Assembly: GCA_900314985.1 (NCBI GenBank)
Contig: OMXL01000022.1
Coordinates: 1-37,684 of the forward strand
Direction of reading: 5' to 3'
Length of the DNA stretch: 37,684 nucleotides
DNA from: an uncultured Prevotellaceae bacterium
GTDB taxonomy: Bacteria > Bacteroidota > Bacteroidia > Bacteroidales > Bacteroidaceae
The position numbers were made by a program, and so were the translations under genes. The first letter of the stretch is position 1. Every line of letters begins with the position of its first letter. Shown one piece after another: positions 16,786 through 24,437 of the stretch. The notes beneath the pieces were generated by a model, which saw only the letters and a program-made list of their open reading frames with translations, had not been told where the DNA came from and made no database searches.

Positions 16786-17712
16786 GTGGAAGTAGCGAAT
16801 GATAGGTGGGGCATCCTCTATTGTCCCAAAGGCCGTGGCAGCAAACAGCGCGAGAAGATACAGCGCGTGCTGGACGAGCGTAAGGTGCAGTACGACTTCG
16901 TGCAGAGCGAGTCGACAGACAGTGTAGAACGTCTGATGACCATGTTGATACGCAATGGTTATAAGACCGTCATCATCATGGGCGGCGACTCAGCACTGAA
17001 CGATGCCGTCAACTGTCTGATGGCTGAAGAGAAACAGGTGCGCGAACAGATAGCCTTGGGTGTCATTCCTAACGGCGTGATGAACGACTTCGCTCGCTAC
17101 TGGGGCTTCGACGACGACAAGATGGAACAGACCGTCGACTGGCTCATCAAGCACCGTGTGCGCACCATCGACCTCGGCTGTGTGCGCTATACCAACAAGA
17201 ACAACGAACGCTGTCATCGCTACTTCCTCAACTGTGTCAATATCGGACTCATTGCCGACATCATGAACCTGCGTCGTCAGACGCGCTCCTTGCTCGGTTC
17301 CCATACACTCTCCTTCATCGTCTCTATCTTCCTCATGATCTTCCACCGCATGGATTATAAGATGCGCGTCCGGGTGAACAGCGAGGTCGTTGAACGAAAG
17401 ATGATGACCATGTGTGTAGGTAGCGGTCCGGGCTATGGTCAGACGCCCAATGCGGTGCCCTACAATGGCATGCTCGACGTGTCGATGGTGTACCATACGG
17501 AGATGATGCAACTGATAGCAGGTCTGTGGCTGTTGGTGTCAGGACGATTCCTGACCCATCGCAGTGTGCACCCCTATCGTACGCGTGAGGTTGTCGTCGA
17601 TGAGGCGCCTCATGCACTGGTGGGTGTCGATGGTCGACTGATAGGTACTCCTGTAGGGTCCTATCGCATCACCGTGGAACAGGAAGTTATTAATTTTCTG
17701 ATACCCGATTGA
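16786..17712 (+). CDS. Diacylglycerol/lipid kinase family protein (YegS/LCB5 type)
   Basis: A 308-residue protein of the diacylglycerol kinase catalytic family. It would phosphorylate a lipid alcohol with ATP at the membrane face; the substrate is unknown, and Bacteroidetes sphingoid bases are one candidate. Visible: the N-terminal WGILYCPKGRG, the nucleotide-site variant IMGGDSALNDAVNCLM (GGDGTLNEV in the classical form), GVIPNGVMNDFAR, and a C-terminal VGVDGRLIG block. The start is GTG at 16786: an in-frame TAG lies one codon upstream and no ATG fits. It follows uxuA after 84 bases of repeat. Confidence 0.82.
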   Translation: MEVANDRWGILYCPKGRGSKQREKIQRVLDERKVQYDFVQSESTDSVERLMTMLIRNGYKTVIIMGGDSALNDAVNCLMAEEKQVREQIALGVIPNGVMNDFARYWGFDDDKMEQTVDWLIKHRVRTIDLGCVRYTNKNNERCHRYFLNCVNIGLIADIMNLRRQTRSLLGSHTLSFIVSIFLMIFHRMDYKMRVRVNSEVVERKMMTMCVGSGPGYGQTPNAVPYNGMLDVSMVYHTEMMQLIAGLWLLVSGRFLTHRSVHPYRTREVVVDEAPHALVGVDGRLIGTPVGSYRITVEQEVINFLIPD

Positions 17713-17784
17713 CCCTTCTAAGTGAGCGTTTGTCACTATATGACTACAAAATGGCACATTTTCTCAAAAAAAGTGCAAAAATAT

Positions 17785-17815
17785 TTTGCAGTCACGGGGA
17801 AAATACTTAATTTTG
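17785..17815 (+). promoter_or_regulatory. Promoter of the glycogen operon
   Basis: TTTG at 17785-17788, a 19 bp spacer and TAATTTTG at 17808-17815. The -33 box lies in a palindrome GCAAAA-ATA-TTTTGC (17775-17789), a possible operator. The leader is about 40 bases. Confidence 0.7.
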
Positions 17816-17859
17816 GAGGTGATTACTAATCTAAAACACTTAATCTTAATATAGGAACT

Positions 17860-19809
17860 ATGAGTTATTTACGATTCGAGAAAGCTGTAATGACCAATCT
17901 TGAGGAGTCACTCCATCGTGAATTTCTTCGAACAAACCGTTCTGGCGCCTATAGCGCGTCTACGTTGGTAGACTGCAATACGCGCAAATATCACGGTCTG
18001 CTCGTTGTTCCCGTGCCTGAGCTCGATGACGAGAATCATGTTCTGTTGTCGTCGCTCGACTGTACGGTAATTCAACACGGTGCCGAGTTTAATCTCGGAC
18101 TTCACAAGTATCAAGGTAACAACTTCAGCCCTAAAGGTCACAAGTATATCCGTGAGTATGATTGTGACGTAGTGCCTACCACCATCTATCGCGTTGGTGG
18201 TGTGTTGTTAAAGAAGGAGGTGGTATTCCACCACTATGAGGACCGCATCCTGATCCGTTATACGCTGGAGGACGCTCACTCGGCTACTACGCTGCGTTTC
18301 CGTCCTTTCCTGGCCTTCCGTTCTGTACGCCAGTTCACTCACGAGAATTCAACGGCCAGTCGCGAGTACCACGAGGTTGACAATGGCATCAAGACCTGTA
18401 TGTATGCCGGTTATCCCGACCTGTACATGCAGTTCTCTAAGAAGAACGAGTTTATCTTCCAGCCCGACTGGTATCGTGGTGTAGAATATCCCAAGGAGCA
18501 GGAGCGTGGCTATGCTTCTAATGAAGACCTTTACGTACCGGGCTATTTCGAGATGAGCATCAAGAAGGGTGAGAGCATCATCTTCTCAGCCTCTACATCA
18601 AGCATCAAGACCTCTACGCTGAAGACCTTGTTCCAGAAGGAGGTCGAGCAGCGCGTGCCTCGCGATAATTTCTATCACTGTCTGGTTACTGCTGCACACC
18701 AGTTCCACAAGCGCGAGAAGAACGACGACCGCTACCTGTTGGCTGGCTATCCTTGGTTTAAGGTTCGTGCCCGTGATACGTTCATCGCAGTACCTGGTCT
18801 GACGCTGGCTATCGGCGAGATTGACTACTTCGAATTTGTGATGAAGACAGCCGAAAAGGCGCTCCGTGAGTTTATGGACGGCAAACCGTTGTCGGCTAAG
18901 ATCTACGAGATTGAACAACCTGACGTTCCTCTGTGGGCTGTCTGGGCTATCCAGCAGTATGCCAAGGAGGTTGGCAAGGAGCAGGGATACAAGATGTATG
19001 GCAAGCTGGTGAAGAACATCGTGAAGTTCGTCATGGATGGTGGTCATCCCAATCTTCGCCTCGACGACAACGGACTGGTTTATGCTGACGGTCGTGACAA
19101 GGCTATCACCTGGATGAACTCCACCGCCAATGGTCGTCCTGTTGTTCCTCGCTCAGGCTATATCGTAGAGTTCAATGCCTTGTGGTATAACGCCATCAAG
19201 TTCTGCGCTTCGCTGGAGGCAGAACTCGGCGATAAGAAGCTAGCAGAGAAGTTGGAGAAGTTAGCTGAGCTGAGCAAGCAGTCGTTTGTTGATACCTTTA
19301 TGAACGAATACGGCTATCTGCTCGACTATGTCGATGGCAACATGATGGACTGGAGCGTACGTCCCAACATGATATTCCCTGTGGCTTTCGACTATTCTCC
19401 TCTGAATCAGGAGCAGAAGAAGAGCGTTCTCGATGTCTGCACACGCGAACTGCTTACTCCTAAGGGACTGCGCTCGCTGTCGCCTAAGAGTGGTGGCTAT
19501 AACCCCATGTATGTCGGTCCGCAGACACAGCGTGACTATGCCTACCATCAGGGTACCGCATGGCCTTGGCTGGGTGGCTTCTATATCGAGGCTTGTCTGA
19601 AACTCTACAAGCGTACTCGTCTGTCGTTCCTTGAGCGTCACATGGTGGGCTATGAAGAAGAGATGGACTACCATGCACTGGGAACCATCAGTGAACTGTT
19701 CGACGGCAACCCGCCATTCTATGGACGTGGTGCTATGGCTTTCGCCATGAATGTGGCTGAGATTCTGCGTTCGGTGAAGCTGTTGCAGAAATATACATAC
19801 CAAAAATAA
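17860..19809 (+). CDS. Glycogen debranching enzyme (GH133, archaeal-type)
   Basis: A 649-residue protein. Residues 1 to about 230 match the GDE N-terminal beta domain (NRSGAYSASTLVDCNTRKYHGLLV is the region that opens it). Residues about 280-640 match the amylo-alpha-1,6-glucosidase domain, an (alpha/alpha)6 barrel with GYPWFKVRARDTFIAVPGL, which contains the family Arg-Asp motif, then VPRSGYIVEFNALWYNA and YHQGTAWPWLGG. It removes alpha-1,6-linked glucose at glycogen branch points. No signal peptide, so cytosolic. First gene of an operon with a GT4 glycosyltransferase and a GH57 enzyme, a set common in Bacteroidales for intracellular glycogen turnover. Confidence 0.9.
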   Translation: MSYLRFEKAVMTNLEESLHREFLRTNRSGAYSASTLVDCNTRKYHGLLVVPVPELDDENHVLLSSLDCTVIQHGAEFNLGLHKYQGNNFSPKGHKYIREYDCDVVPTTIYRVGGVLLKKEVVFHHYEDRILIRYTLEDAHSATTLRFRPFLAFRSVRQFTHENSTASREYHEVDNGIKTCMYAGYPDLYMQFSKKNEFIFQPDWYRGVEYPKEQERGYASNEDLYVPGYFEMSIKKGESIIFSASTSSIKTSTLKTLFQKEVEQRVPRDNFYHCLVTAAHQFHKREKNDDRYLLAGYPWFKVRARDTFIAVPGLTLAIGEIDYFEFVMKTAEKALREFMDGKPLSAKIYEIEQPDVPLWAVWAIQQYAKEVGKEQGYKMYGKLVKNIVKFVMDGGHPNLRLDDNGLVYADGRDKAITWMNSTANGRPVVPRSGYIVEFNALWYNAIKFCASLEAELGDKKLAEKLEKLAELSKQSFVDTFMNEYGYLLDYVDGNMMDWSVRPNMIFPVAFDYSPLNQEQKKSVLDVCTRELLTPKGLRSLSPKSGGYNPMYVGPQTQRDYAYHQGTAWPWLGGFYIEACLKLYKRTRLSFLERHMVGYEEEMDYHALGTISELFDGNPPFYGRGAMAFAMNVAEILRSVKLLQKYTYQK

Positions 19810-19825
19810 ATAAGGAGGAAACGCT

Positions 19826-21097
19826 ATGAAAGTATTAATGTTTGGATGGGAGTATCCTCCTCACGTATTCGGCGGATTGGCTACCGCTAACTATGGTATC
19901 TCTCAAGGTCTCTATGCCCAGGGCGATATGGATATTACGCTCTGCTTGCCCAAGCCTTTCGGCGATGAAGACCGTTCTGCCTGTAAGATTGTGGCCATGA
20001 ACGCTGTGCCCATTGCCTATCGCGACGTGTCGGCCGACTATGTTCGTGAGCGTGTGGGCAACATCATGGATCCCGACCTCTATTTCCGTCTGCGCGAACA
20101 CCTGTATGCCGACTTCAACTACATGCACGTCAACGACCTTGGCGCCATGGAGTTTGCGGGCGGTTATCCAGGCAATCTGCATGAGGAAATCAATAACTAT
20201 TCGATTATTGCTGGCGTGGTGGCTCGTACGCTTGACTACGACATCATCCATGCCCACGACTGGCTGACCTATCCTGCCGGCATCCATGCCAAGCAGGTCA
20301 GCGGCAAGCCCCTGTGCATCCACGTTCATGCTACCGACTTCGACCGCTCGCGTGGTAAGGTGAACCCCACCGTCTATTCTATCGAGAAGAACGGTATGGA
20401 CAATGCCGACTGCATCATGTGTGTGTCGGAGCTGACGCGCCAGACGGTCATTAACCAGTACCATCAGGATCCCCGCAAGTGCTATACGGTTCACAACGCC
20501 GTTTATCCTTTGCCCCAGGAGTATCAGGACATTCCACGTCCCGACCATACCGGCAAGGACAAGATTGTGACGTTCCTCGGACGTATCACCATGCAGAAGG
20601 GTCCTGAGTATTTTGTTGAGGCTGCCAACATGGTCATCCGTCGTACCAAGAACGTACGCTTCTGTATGGCAGGTTCGGGCGATATGATGGATGCCATGAT
20701 TCATCTGGCTGCCGAGCGTGGCATTGCCGACCGCTTCCACTTCCCAGGATTCATGCGTGGTAAGCAGGTCTATGAGTGCTTGAAAGACTCTGATGTCTAC
20801 GTCATGCCTTCCGTTTCTGAGCCCTTCGGTATTTCACCGTTGGAGGCCATGCAGTGCGGTACACCTTCTATCATCTCGAAGCAGTCTGGTTGTGCTGAAA
20901 TTCTGACCAACTGTATCAAGGTAGACTATTGGGACATCCACGCGCTGGCTGACGCTATCTATAGCATCTGCGCCAACGACTCGCTCTTCCAGTACCTCAA
21001 GGAGGAAGGAAAGAACGAGGTTGACCAGATTACTTGGGAGAAAGTCGGTGCTTGGATAGCAACGCTCTATAAGAGAACCCTTGGCTGGGAGCAGTAA
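19826..21097 (+). CDS. GT4-type glycosyltransferase, putative glycogen synthase
   Basis: A 423-residue GT-B fold glycosyltransferase. It opens with MKVLMFGWEYPPHVFGGLA, typical of glycogen/starch synthase-like enzymes; DIIHAHDWLTYPAG follows near residue 140; and the C-terminal domain has TFLGRITMQKGPEYFVEA and the nucleotide-sugar E-x7-E motif in SEPFGISPLEAMQCG. Inferred role: adding glucose from a nucleotide sugar to glycogen, based on its place between a debranching enzyme and a GH57 enzyme. Donor and acceptor are unproven. It starts 16 bases after the GDE stop with a strong AAGGAGGAA ribosome site (19812-19820), unusual in this group. Its stop codon is the first triplet of a 7-base repeat array. 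Confidence 0.82.
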   Translation: MKVLMFGWEYPPHVFGGLATANYGISQGLYAQGDMDITLCLPKPFGDEDRSACKIVAMNAVPIAYRDVSADYVRERVGNIMDPDLYFRLREHLYADFNYMHVNDLGAMEFAGGYPGNLHEEINNYSIIAGVVARTLDYDIIHAHDWLTYPAGIHAKQVSGKPLCIHVHATDFDRSRGKVNPTVYSIEKNGMDNADCIMCVSELTRQTVINQYHQDPRKCYTVHNAVYPLPQEYQDIPRPDHTGKDKIVTFLGRITMQKGPEYFVEAANMVIRRTKNVRFCMAGSGDMMDAMIHLAAERGIADRFHFPGFMRGKQVYECLKDSDVYVMPSVSEPFGISPLEAMQCGTPSIISKQSGCAEILTNCIKVDYWDIHALADAIYSICANDSLFQYLKEEGKNEVDQITWEKVGAWIATLYKRTLGWEQ

Positions 21098-21129
21098 ACG
21101 TTAAACAATAACCAATAAACAATAAACGA
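21095..21129. repeat. Heptamer array between GT4 and GH57 genes (TAAACAA, 5 copies)
   Basis: Units start at 21095, 21102, 21109, 21116 and 21123: taaacgt, taaacaa, taaccaa, taaacaa, taaacga. The first TAA is the stop codon of the GT4 gene, and the array fills the whole spacer to within two bases of the next ATG. Confidence 0.9.
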
Positions 21130-21131
21130 TT

Positions 21132-22556
21132 ATGAAAACAATTTGTTTATATTTCGAGATACATCAGATTATCCATCTGAAGCGTTATCGTTTCTTCGAT
21201 ATCGGTACCGATCATTACTACTATGACGACTACGAGAACGAGCGCAGCATCACCGATATTGCCAACCGCAGCTACATGCCGGCACTGACCGCCATTGGTG
21301 ACATGATTAAAGAACATGGTCAGTACTTCAAGGTCGCCTTCTCGCTGTCTGGTACGGGTATTGAACAGTTGGAGTTCCATGCTCCTCAGGTTATTGCCAA
21401 GTTGCAGGAACTGAACCAGACGGGTTGTGTGGAGTTCCTGGCAGAGCCTTATTCTCATGGTCTGTCGTCACTGGCTAACGAGGAGACCTTTGCCCTTGAC
21501 ATGAAGAAGCAGATGGAGAAGATTGAGGAGCTCTTTGGCAAGAAGCCTACCGTAGCGCGTAACTCATCGCTCATCTACTCTGACGACATCGGTGGACAGA
21601 TTGCCGCCATGGGCTTCAAGGGTATGTTGACCGAGGGTGCCAAGCATGTGCTGGGTTGGAAGTCGCCACACTATGTCTACAACTGTAACATTGCTCCGAA
21701 TCTGAAGCTGTTGCTCCGCGACGTGGAGTTGTCTGACGATATCTCGCTGCGCTTCAACAATCCTGACTGGGAGGGCTATCCTCTGTTTGCCGACAGCTAC
21801 ATCGACCGCATAGCCCGATTCCCCGAAGAAGAGCAGATTATCAATATCTTCATGGAACTCAGTGCACTGGGCATCGCTCAGCCACTCAGCTCTAACATCC
21901 TCGACTTCCTGAAGGCACTGCCCGCCTGTGCCAAGGCGAAGGGCATCACGTTCTCTACACCTACTGAGATCTGCATGAAGACCAAGAGTGTGGGTGAGCT
22001 CAACGTACCCGACACCCTGTCATGGGTTGACGAGGAGCGCGACTGCTCCTGCTGGCTGGGTAACGCCATGCAGCGTGAGGCTTTCAACAAGCTCTACAGT
22101 GTTGCTGACCGTCTGCGCATTGCCGACGACCCACGCATCAATCAGGACTGGGACTATCTGCAGGCTTCCAACAACTTCCGCTTCATGACCACCAAACCCT
22201 CTAACGTAGGTCTCGACCGTGGCATCTATAGCGGACCGTTCGATGCCTTCACCAACTACATGAACATCCTTGGCGACTTCATCAACAGAGTCAACGCCCT
22301 CTATCCTCAGGAGATTGAGAACGACGAGCTCAACGCACTGCTCACCACCATTCGCAATCAGGGCGACGAGATTGAGATGAAGGATAAGGAGATTATCCGC
22401 CTGAAGGCTCGCCTGGAGAAGCTGGAGCCGACACAGCCAAAGGCAAAGAAGGCTGCTGCTCCCAAGAAACCTGCTGCCCCGAAGAAAGCCGCTCCTGCTA
22501 AGAAGCCCGCAGCACCTAAGAAGGCTGCTGCACCTAAGGCTGAAGACAAGAAGTAA
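21132..22556 (+). CDS. GH57 family alpha-amylase/glucanotransferase
   Basis: A 474-residue GH57 protein of the cytosolic type. The beginning ICLYFEIHQIIHLKRYRFFD fits motif 1. The block GCVEFLAEPYSHGLSSL (about 97-113) contains the likely nucleophile Glu, and the LIYSDDIGGQIAAMGFKGML region follows at about 148. Role: hydrolysis or transfer of alpha-1,4-glucan chains in glycogen metabolism, in line with its operon partners. After a coiled-coil segment (about 395-430) the last 45 residues are a low-complexity Lys/Ala/Pro tail made of AAPKKPA-like units. The tail is highly basic and not part of the catalytic fold. It is followed after 6 bases by the SGNH gene. Confidence 0.88.
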   Translation: MKTICLYFEIHQIIHLKRYRFFDIGTDHYYYDDYENERSITDIANRSYMPALTAIGDMIKEHGQYFKVAFSLSGTGIEQLEFHAPQVIAKLQELNQTGCVEFLAEPYSHGLSSLANEETFALDMKKQMEKIEELFGKKPTVARNSSLIYSDDIGGQIAAMGFKGMLTEGAKHVLGWKSPHYVYNCNIAPNLKLLLRDVELSDDISLRFNNPDWEGYPLFADSYIDRIARFPEEEQIINIFMELSALGIAQPLSSNILDFLKALPACAKAKGITFSTPTEICMKTKSVGELNVPDTLSWVDEERDCSCWLGNAMQREAFNKLYSVADRLRIADDPRINQDWDYLQASNNFRFMTTKPSNVGLDRGIYSGPFDAFTNYMNILGDFINRVNALYPQEIENDELNALLTTIRNQGDEIEMKDKEIIRLKARLEKLEPTQPKAKKAAAPKKPAAPKKAAPAKKPAAPKKAAAPKAEDKK

Positions 22557-22562
22557 CAAGAT

Positions 22563-23246
22563 ATGAAAAAAATTATTCTCCCCCTACTGTTGCTGCTGAC
22601 CATCACCGTGTATGGTCAGCAGCGACTGCGAGTATCCATCCTTGGCGATTCATACTCCACCTATCAGTACTACATTCCTGAAGGTAACGAACCTTGGTAT
22701 TTTGACCCCGTGCGGACTGATCTCACCGATGTCTCTGACGTGCGTCAGACATGGTGGTGGCAGGTGGTTCACGATGGTGGCTTCATCCTCGAGAAGAACG
22801 ACTCCTATAGTGGCTCTACCATCTGCTATACGGGTTATAACGACGACGACTATTCGCCCCGTTCCTTCATTACCCGTCTGCCTCGTCTGGGTTCTCCCGA
22901 TATCATTCTGATTTTCGGTAATACCAACGACAGCTGGTGTGGTGCCAAGTTGGGCGAGTATCAGTATGGCGACTGGAAGCGTGCCGACCTCTATACCTAT
23001 CGTCCTGCGTTGGCAAAGCTGCTGAACGATGCACAGAGCCGTTATCCCAATGTGCGCCTCTTCTTCATCCAGAACACAGAGCTGAAGCCCTCGTTTGTAG
23101 AGTCTACACAGGTTATCTGCAAACACTATGGTGTGCCCGTCATCCAACTCAAGGATATCAAGAAACAGGCTGGCCACCCCAATGTCGAGGGTATGAAGGC
23201 TATTGCCCAACAAGTATTAGAACACGTGCGTAAAGCTCTTCGTTGA
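22563..23246 (+). CDS. SGNH/GDSL-type hydrolase, exported
   Basis: A 227-residue protein with signal peptide 1-18 (LLLLLTITVYGQ). Four SGNH blocks are visible: GDSYS with the nucleophile Ser (about 30), a Gly in the GST block (NDSYSGSTICYTG), FGNTNDSW with the oxyanion Asn, and GHPNVEGM with His. Inferred role: an ester hydrolase, for example deacetylating a sugar, outside the cytoplasm. The target is unknown, and its link to the cytosolic glycogen genes is only positional. Last gene of the operon; a hairpin follows 24 bases on. Confidence 0.85.
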   Translation: MKKIILPLLLLLTITVYGQQRLRVSILGDSYSTYQYYIPEGNEPWYFDPVRTDLTDVSDVRQTWWWQVVHDGGFILEKNDSYSGSTICYTGYNDDDYSPRSFITRLPRLGSPDIILIFGNTNDSWCGAKLGEYQYGDWKRADLYTYRPALAKLLNDAQSRYPNVRLFFIQNTELKPSFVESTQVICKHYGVPVIQLKDIKKQAGHPNVEGMKAIAQQVLEHVRKALR

Positions 23247-23269
23247 GCACATGTTCTTGATAGCGATAG

Positions 23270-23305
23270 ATGCATTCGCTGACCGTTTGTCAGCGAATGC
23301 ATTTT
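23270..23305 (+). terminator. Terminator of the glycogen operon, overlapping the opposite gene's end
   Basis: ATGCATTCGCTGAC (23270-23283) pairs perfectly with GTCAGCGAATGCAT (23289-23302) over the loop CGTTT, followed by TTT. The right arm contains the stop codon and last codons of the minus-strand aldo/keto reductase. Confidence 0.75.
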
Positions 23306-24231
23306 AGATTCTTGTCCAATTGTTCTGTGCTGCTGGCACCCACAAGAACAGAGGTGACACCCTGCTGGTCCAGTATCCAGCGCAGTGCCGACTCTGCCAG
23401 TGTCATGCCCTTGCCTGCTGCCTCCGTGTTCCACTGCTGTATCTTCGCCAGCAACTCGTCTGTCAGCATCTCCTTTCTGAGGAATTTGCCACGAGCCATG
23501 CGCGAGTCCGTAGGTATGCCGTTCAGGTAGCGGTCGGTCAGCAGTCCTTGTGCCAGGGGTGAGAAGGCAATGAAACCAACGCCTTCCTTGTGACATAACT
23601 CCAGAATGCCCTGATCCATTGGTCCTCTGTTCAGCATGTTCAGCTTGCCCTGATAGATGAGTGGTGGCACGTCGCGCCCTCTGAGGTAGTTGATGGCAAA
23701 GCGCGTTGCTTCCAAGGGCCAGTTCGAGATGCCTACATAGAGTGCCTTGCCTTGTTTGACGATGTCTACCAGCGCCTGCAACGTCTCCTCCATGGGTGTG
23801 TTGGGGTCGAAGCGGTGCGTATAGAACAGGTCGACATAGTCCAGATGCATGCGCTTCAGACTCTGGTCGAGCGATGCCATCAGATACTTGCGCGACCCCC
23901 AGTTGCCATAAGGGCCAGGCCACATGTCGTAGCCTGCCTTGGTCGAGATGAAGAGCTCGTCACGATAGGGTCGCAGGTCTTCATCCATCACGCGTCCCAG
24001 TGTCTCCTCAGCCGAGCCGTAGGGTGGGCCGTAGTTGTTGGCCAAGTCCAAGTGCGTAATGCCGTGGTCGAAGGCATGGCGCAGAATAGCCCGTGAGCGC
24101 TGGTAGTCGTCAACACCTCCAAAGTTGTGCCACATGCCCAGGCAGACCTTAGGCAGCAAGATGCCCGAGCGTCCACAGCGCCGATACTCCATCTGTTCAT
24201 ATCGGCTGTCGTTTGCAACGTATTGCTCCAT
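23290..24231 (-). CDS. Aldo/keto reductase, YghZ/GprA-like, shortened C-terminus
   Basis: A 313-residue protein very similar in blocks to E. coli YghZ (L-glyceraldehyde 3-phosphate reductase, 346 residues): YRRCGRSGILLPKVCLGMWH, DLANNYGPPYGSAEE (Asp and Tyr of the catalytic tetrad), ISTKAGYDMWPGPYG (Lys), YTHRFDPNTPMEET (His), GNWGSRKYLMASLDQSLKRM, and the cofactor region VTSVLVGASSTEQLDKN. It would reduce aldehydes such as methylglyoxal or glyceraldehyde 3-phosphate with NADPH. It stops at KCIR, about 30 residues short of the family end, inside the hairpin shared with the convergent operon. No continuation is seen in the other frames. All catalytic residues are present, so it may still work. 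Confidence 0.87.
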   Translation of the reverse strand: MEQYVANDSRYEQMEYRRCGRSGILLPKVCLGMWHNFGGVDDYQRSRAILRHAFDHGITHLDLANNYGPPYGSAEETLGRVMDEDLRPYRDELFISTKAGYDMWPGPYGNWGSRKYLMASLDQSLKRMHLDYVDLFYTHRFDPNTPMEETLQALVDIVKQGKALYVGISNWPLEATRFAINYLRGRDVPPLIYQGKLNMLNRGPMDQGILELCHKEGVGFIAFSPLAQGLLTDRYLNGIPTDSRMARGKFLRKEMLTDELLAKIQQWNTEAAGKGMTLAESALRWILDQQGVTSVLVGASSTEQLDKNLKCIR

Positions 24232-24270
24232 AGTTTGTTGTAGATTTGTTTACGTTTTGTGTTTCGATGA

Positions 24271-24301
24271 CAAAGATACGAAAAAAGAGCGAACCACCAA
24301 G
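24271..24301 (-). promoter_or_regulatory. Promoter of the aldo/keto reductase
   Basis: On the minus strand CTTG (24298-24301, one mismatch to TTTG), a 19 bp spacer and TATCTTTG (24271-24278). The -33 box falls at the loop of the hairpin that ends the upstream S66 gene. Confidence 0.6.
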
Positions 24302-24309
24302 TGATTCGC
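24281..24309 (-). terminator. Terminator of the S66-family gene
   Basis: On the minus strand GCGAATCAC (24301-24309) pairs with GTGGTTCGC (24289-24297) with one mismatch over a 3-base loop, followed by CTCTTTTTT. An opposite T tract (24314-24321) would also allow use from the plus strand. Confidence 0.65.
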
Positions 24310-24350
24310 CCCATTTTTTTTCGAGCGAAAGTTGTTTTGAAAAGTTCTCG

Positions 24351-24373
24351 CGCGCGAATAGCGCCCGCGCGCA
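24351..24373. repeat. GC-alternating inverted repeat in the S66 3' region
   Basis: GCGCGCG (24351-24357) and CGCGCGC (24367-24373) flank a 9-base loop. A second small inverted repeat (CGCATA/TATGCG) follows at once. The composition is strikingly unlike the AT-rich surroundings. It lies downstream of the S66 stop on that gene's transcript. Confidence 0.6.
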
Positions 24374-24437
24374 TACATTAATTTATGCGTCGGTGATAGA
24401 CTGATACATCAGCAAGAAGCTCTTACTCATAGGAATA

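Noticed and set aside
19835-20740. A 301-codon minus-strand frame inside the GT4 gene
   Set aside because: Antisense shadow of a recognisable glycosyltransferase; no domain features.
17860-23246. The glycogen operon as a new system
   Set aside because: The GH133, GT4 and GH57 set is well known in Bacteroidales; only the GH57 tail and the added SGNH gene are unusual.
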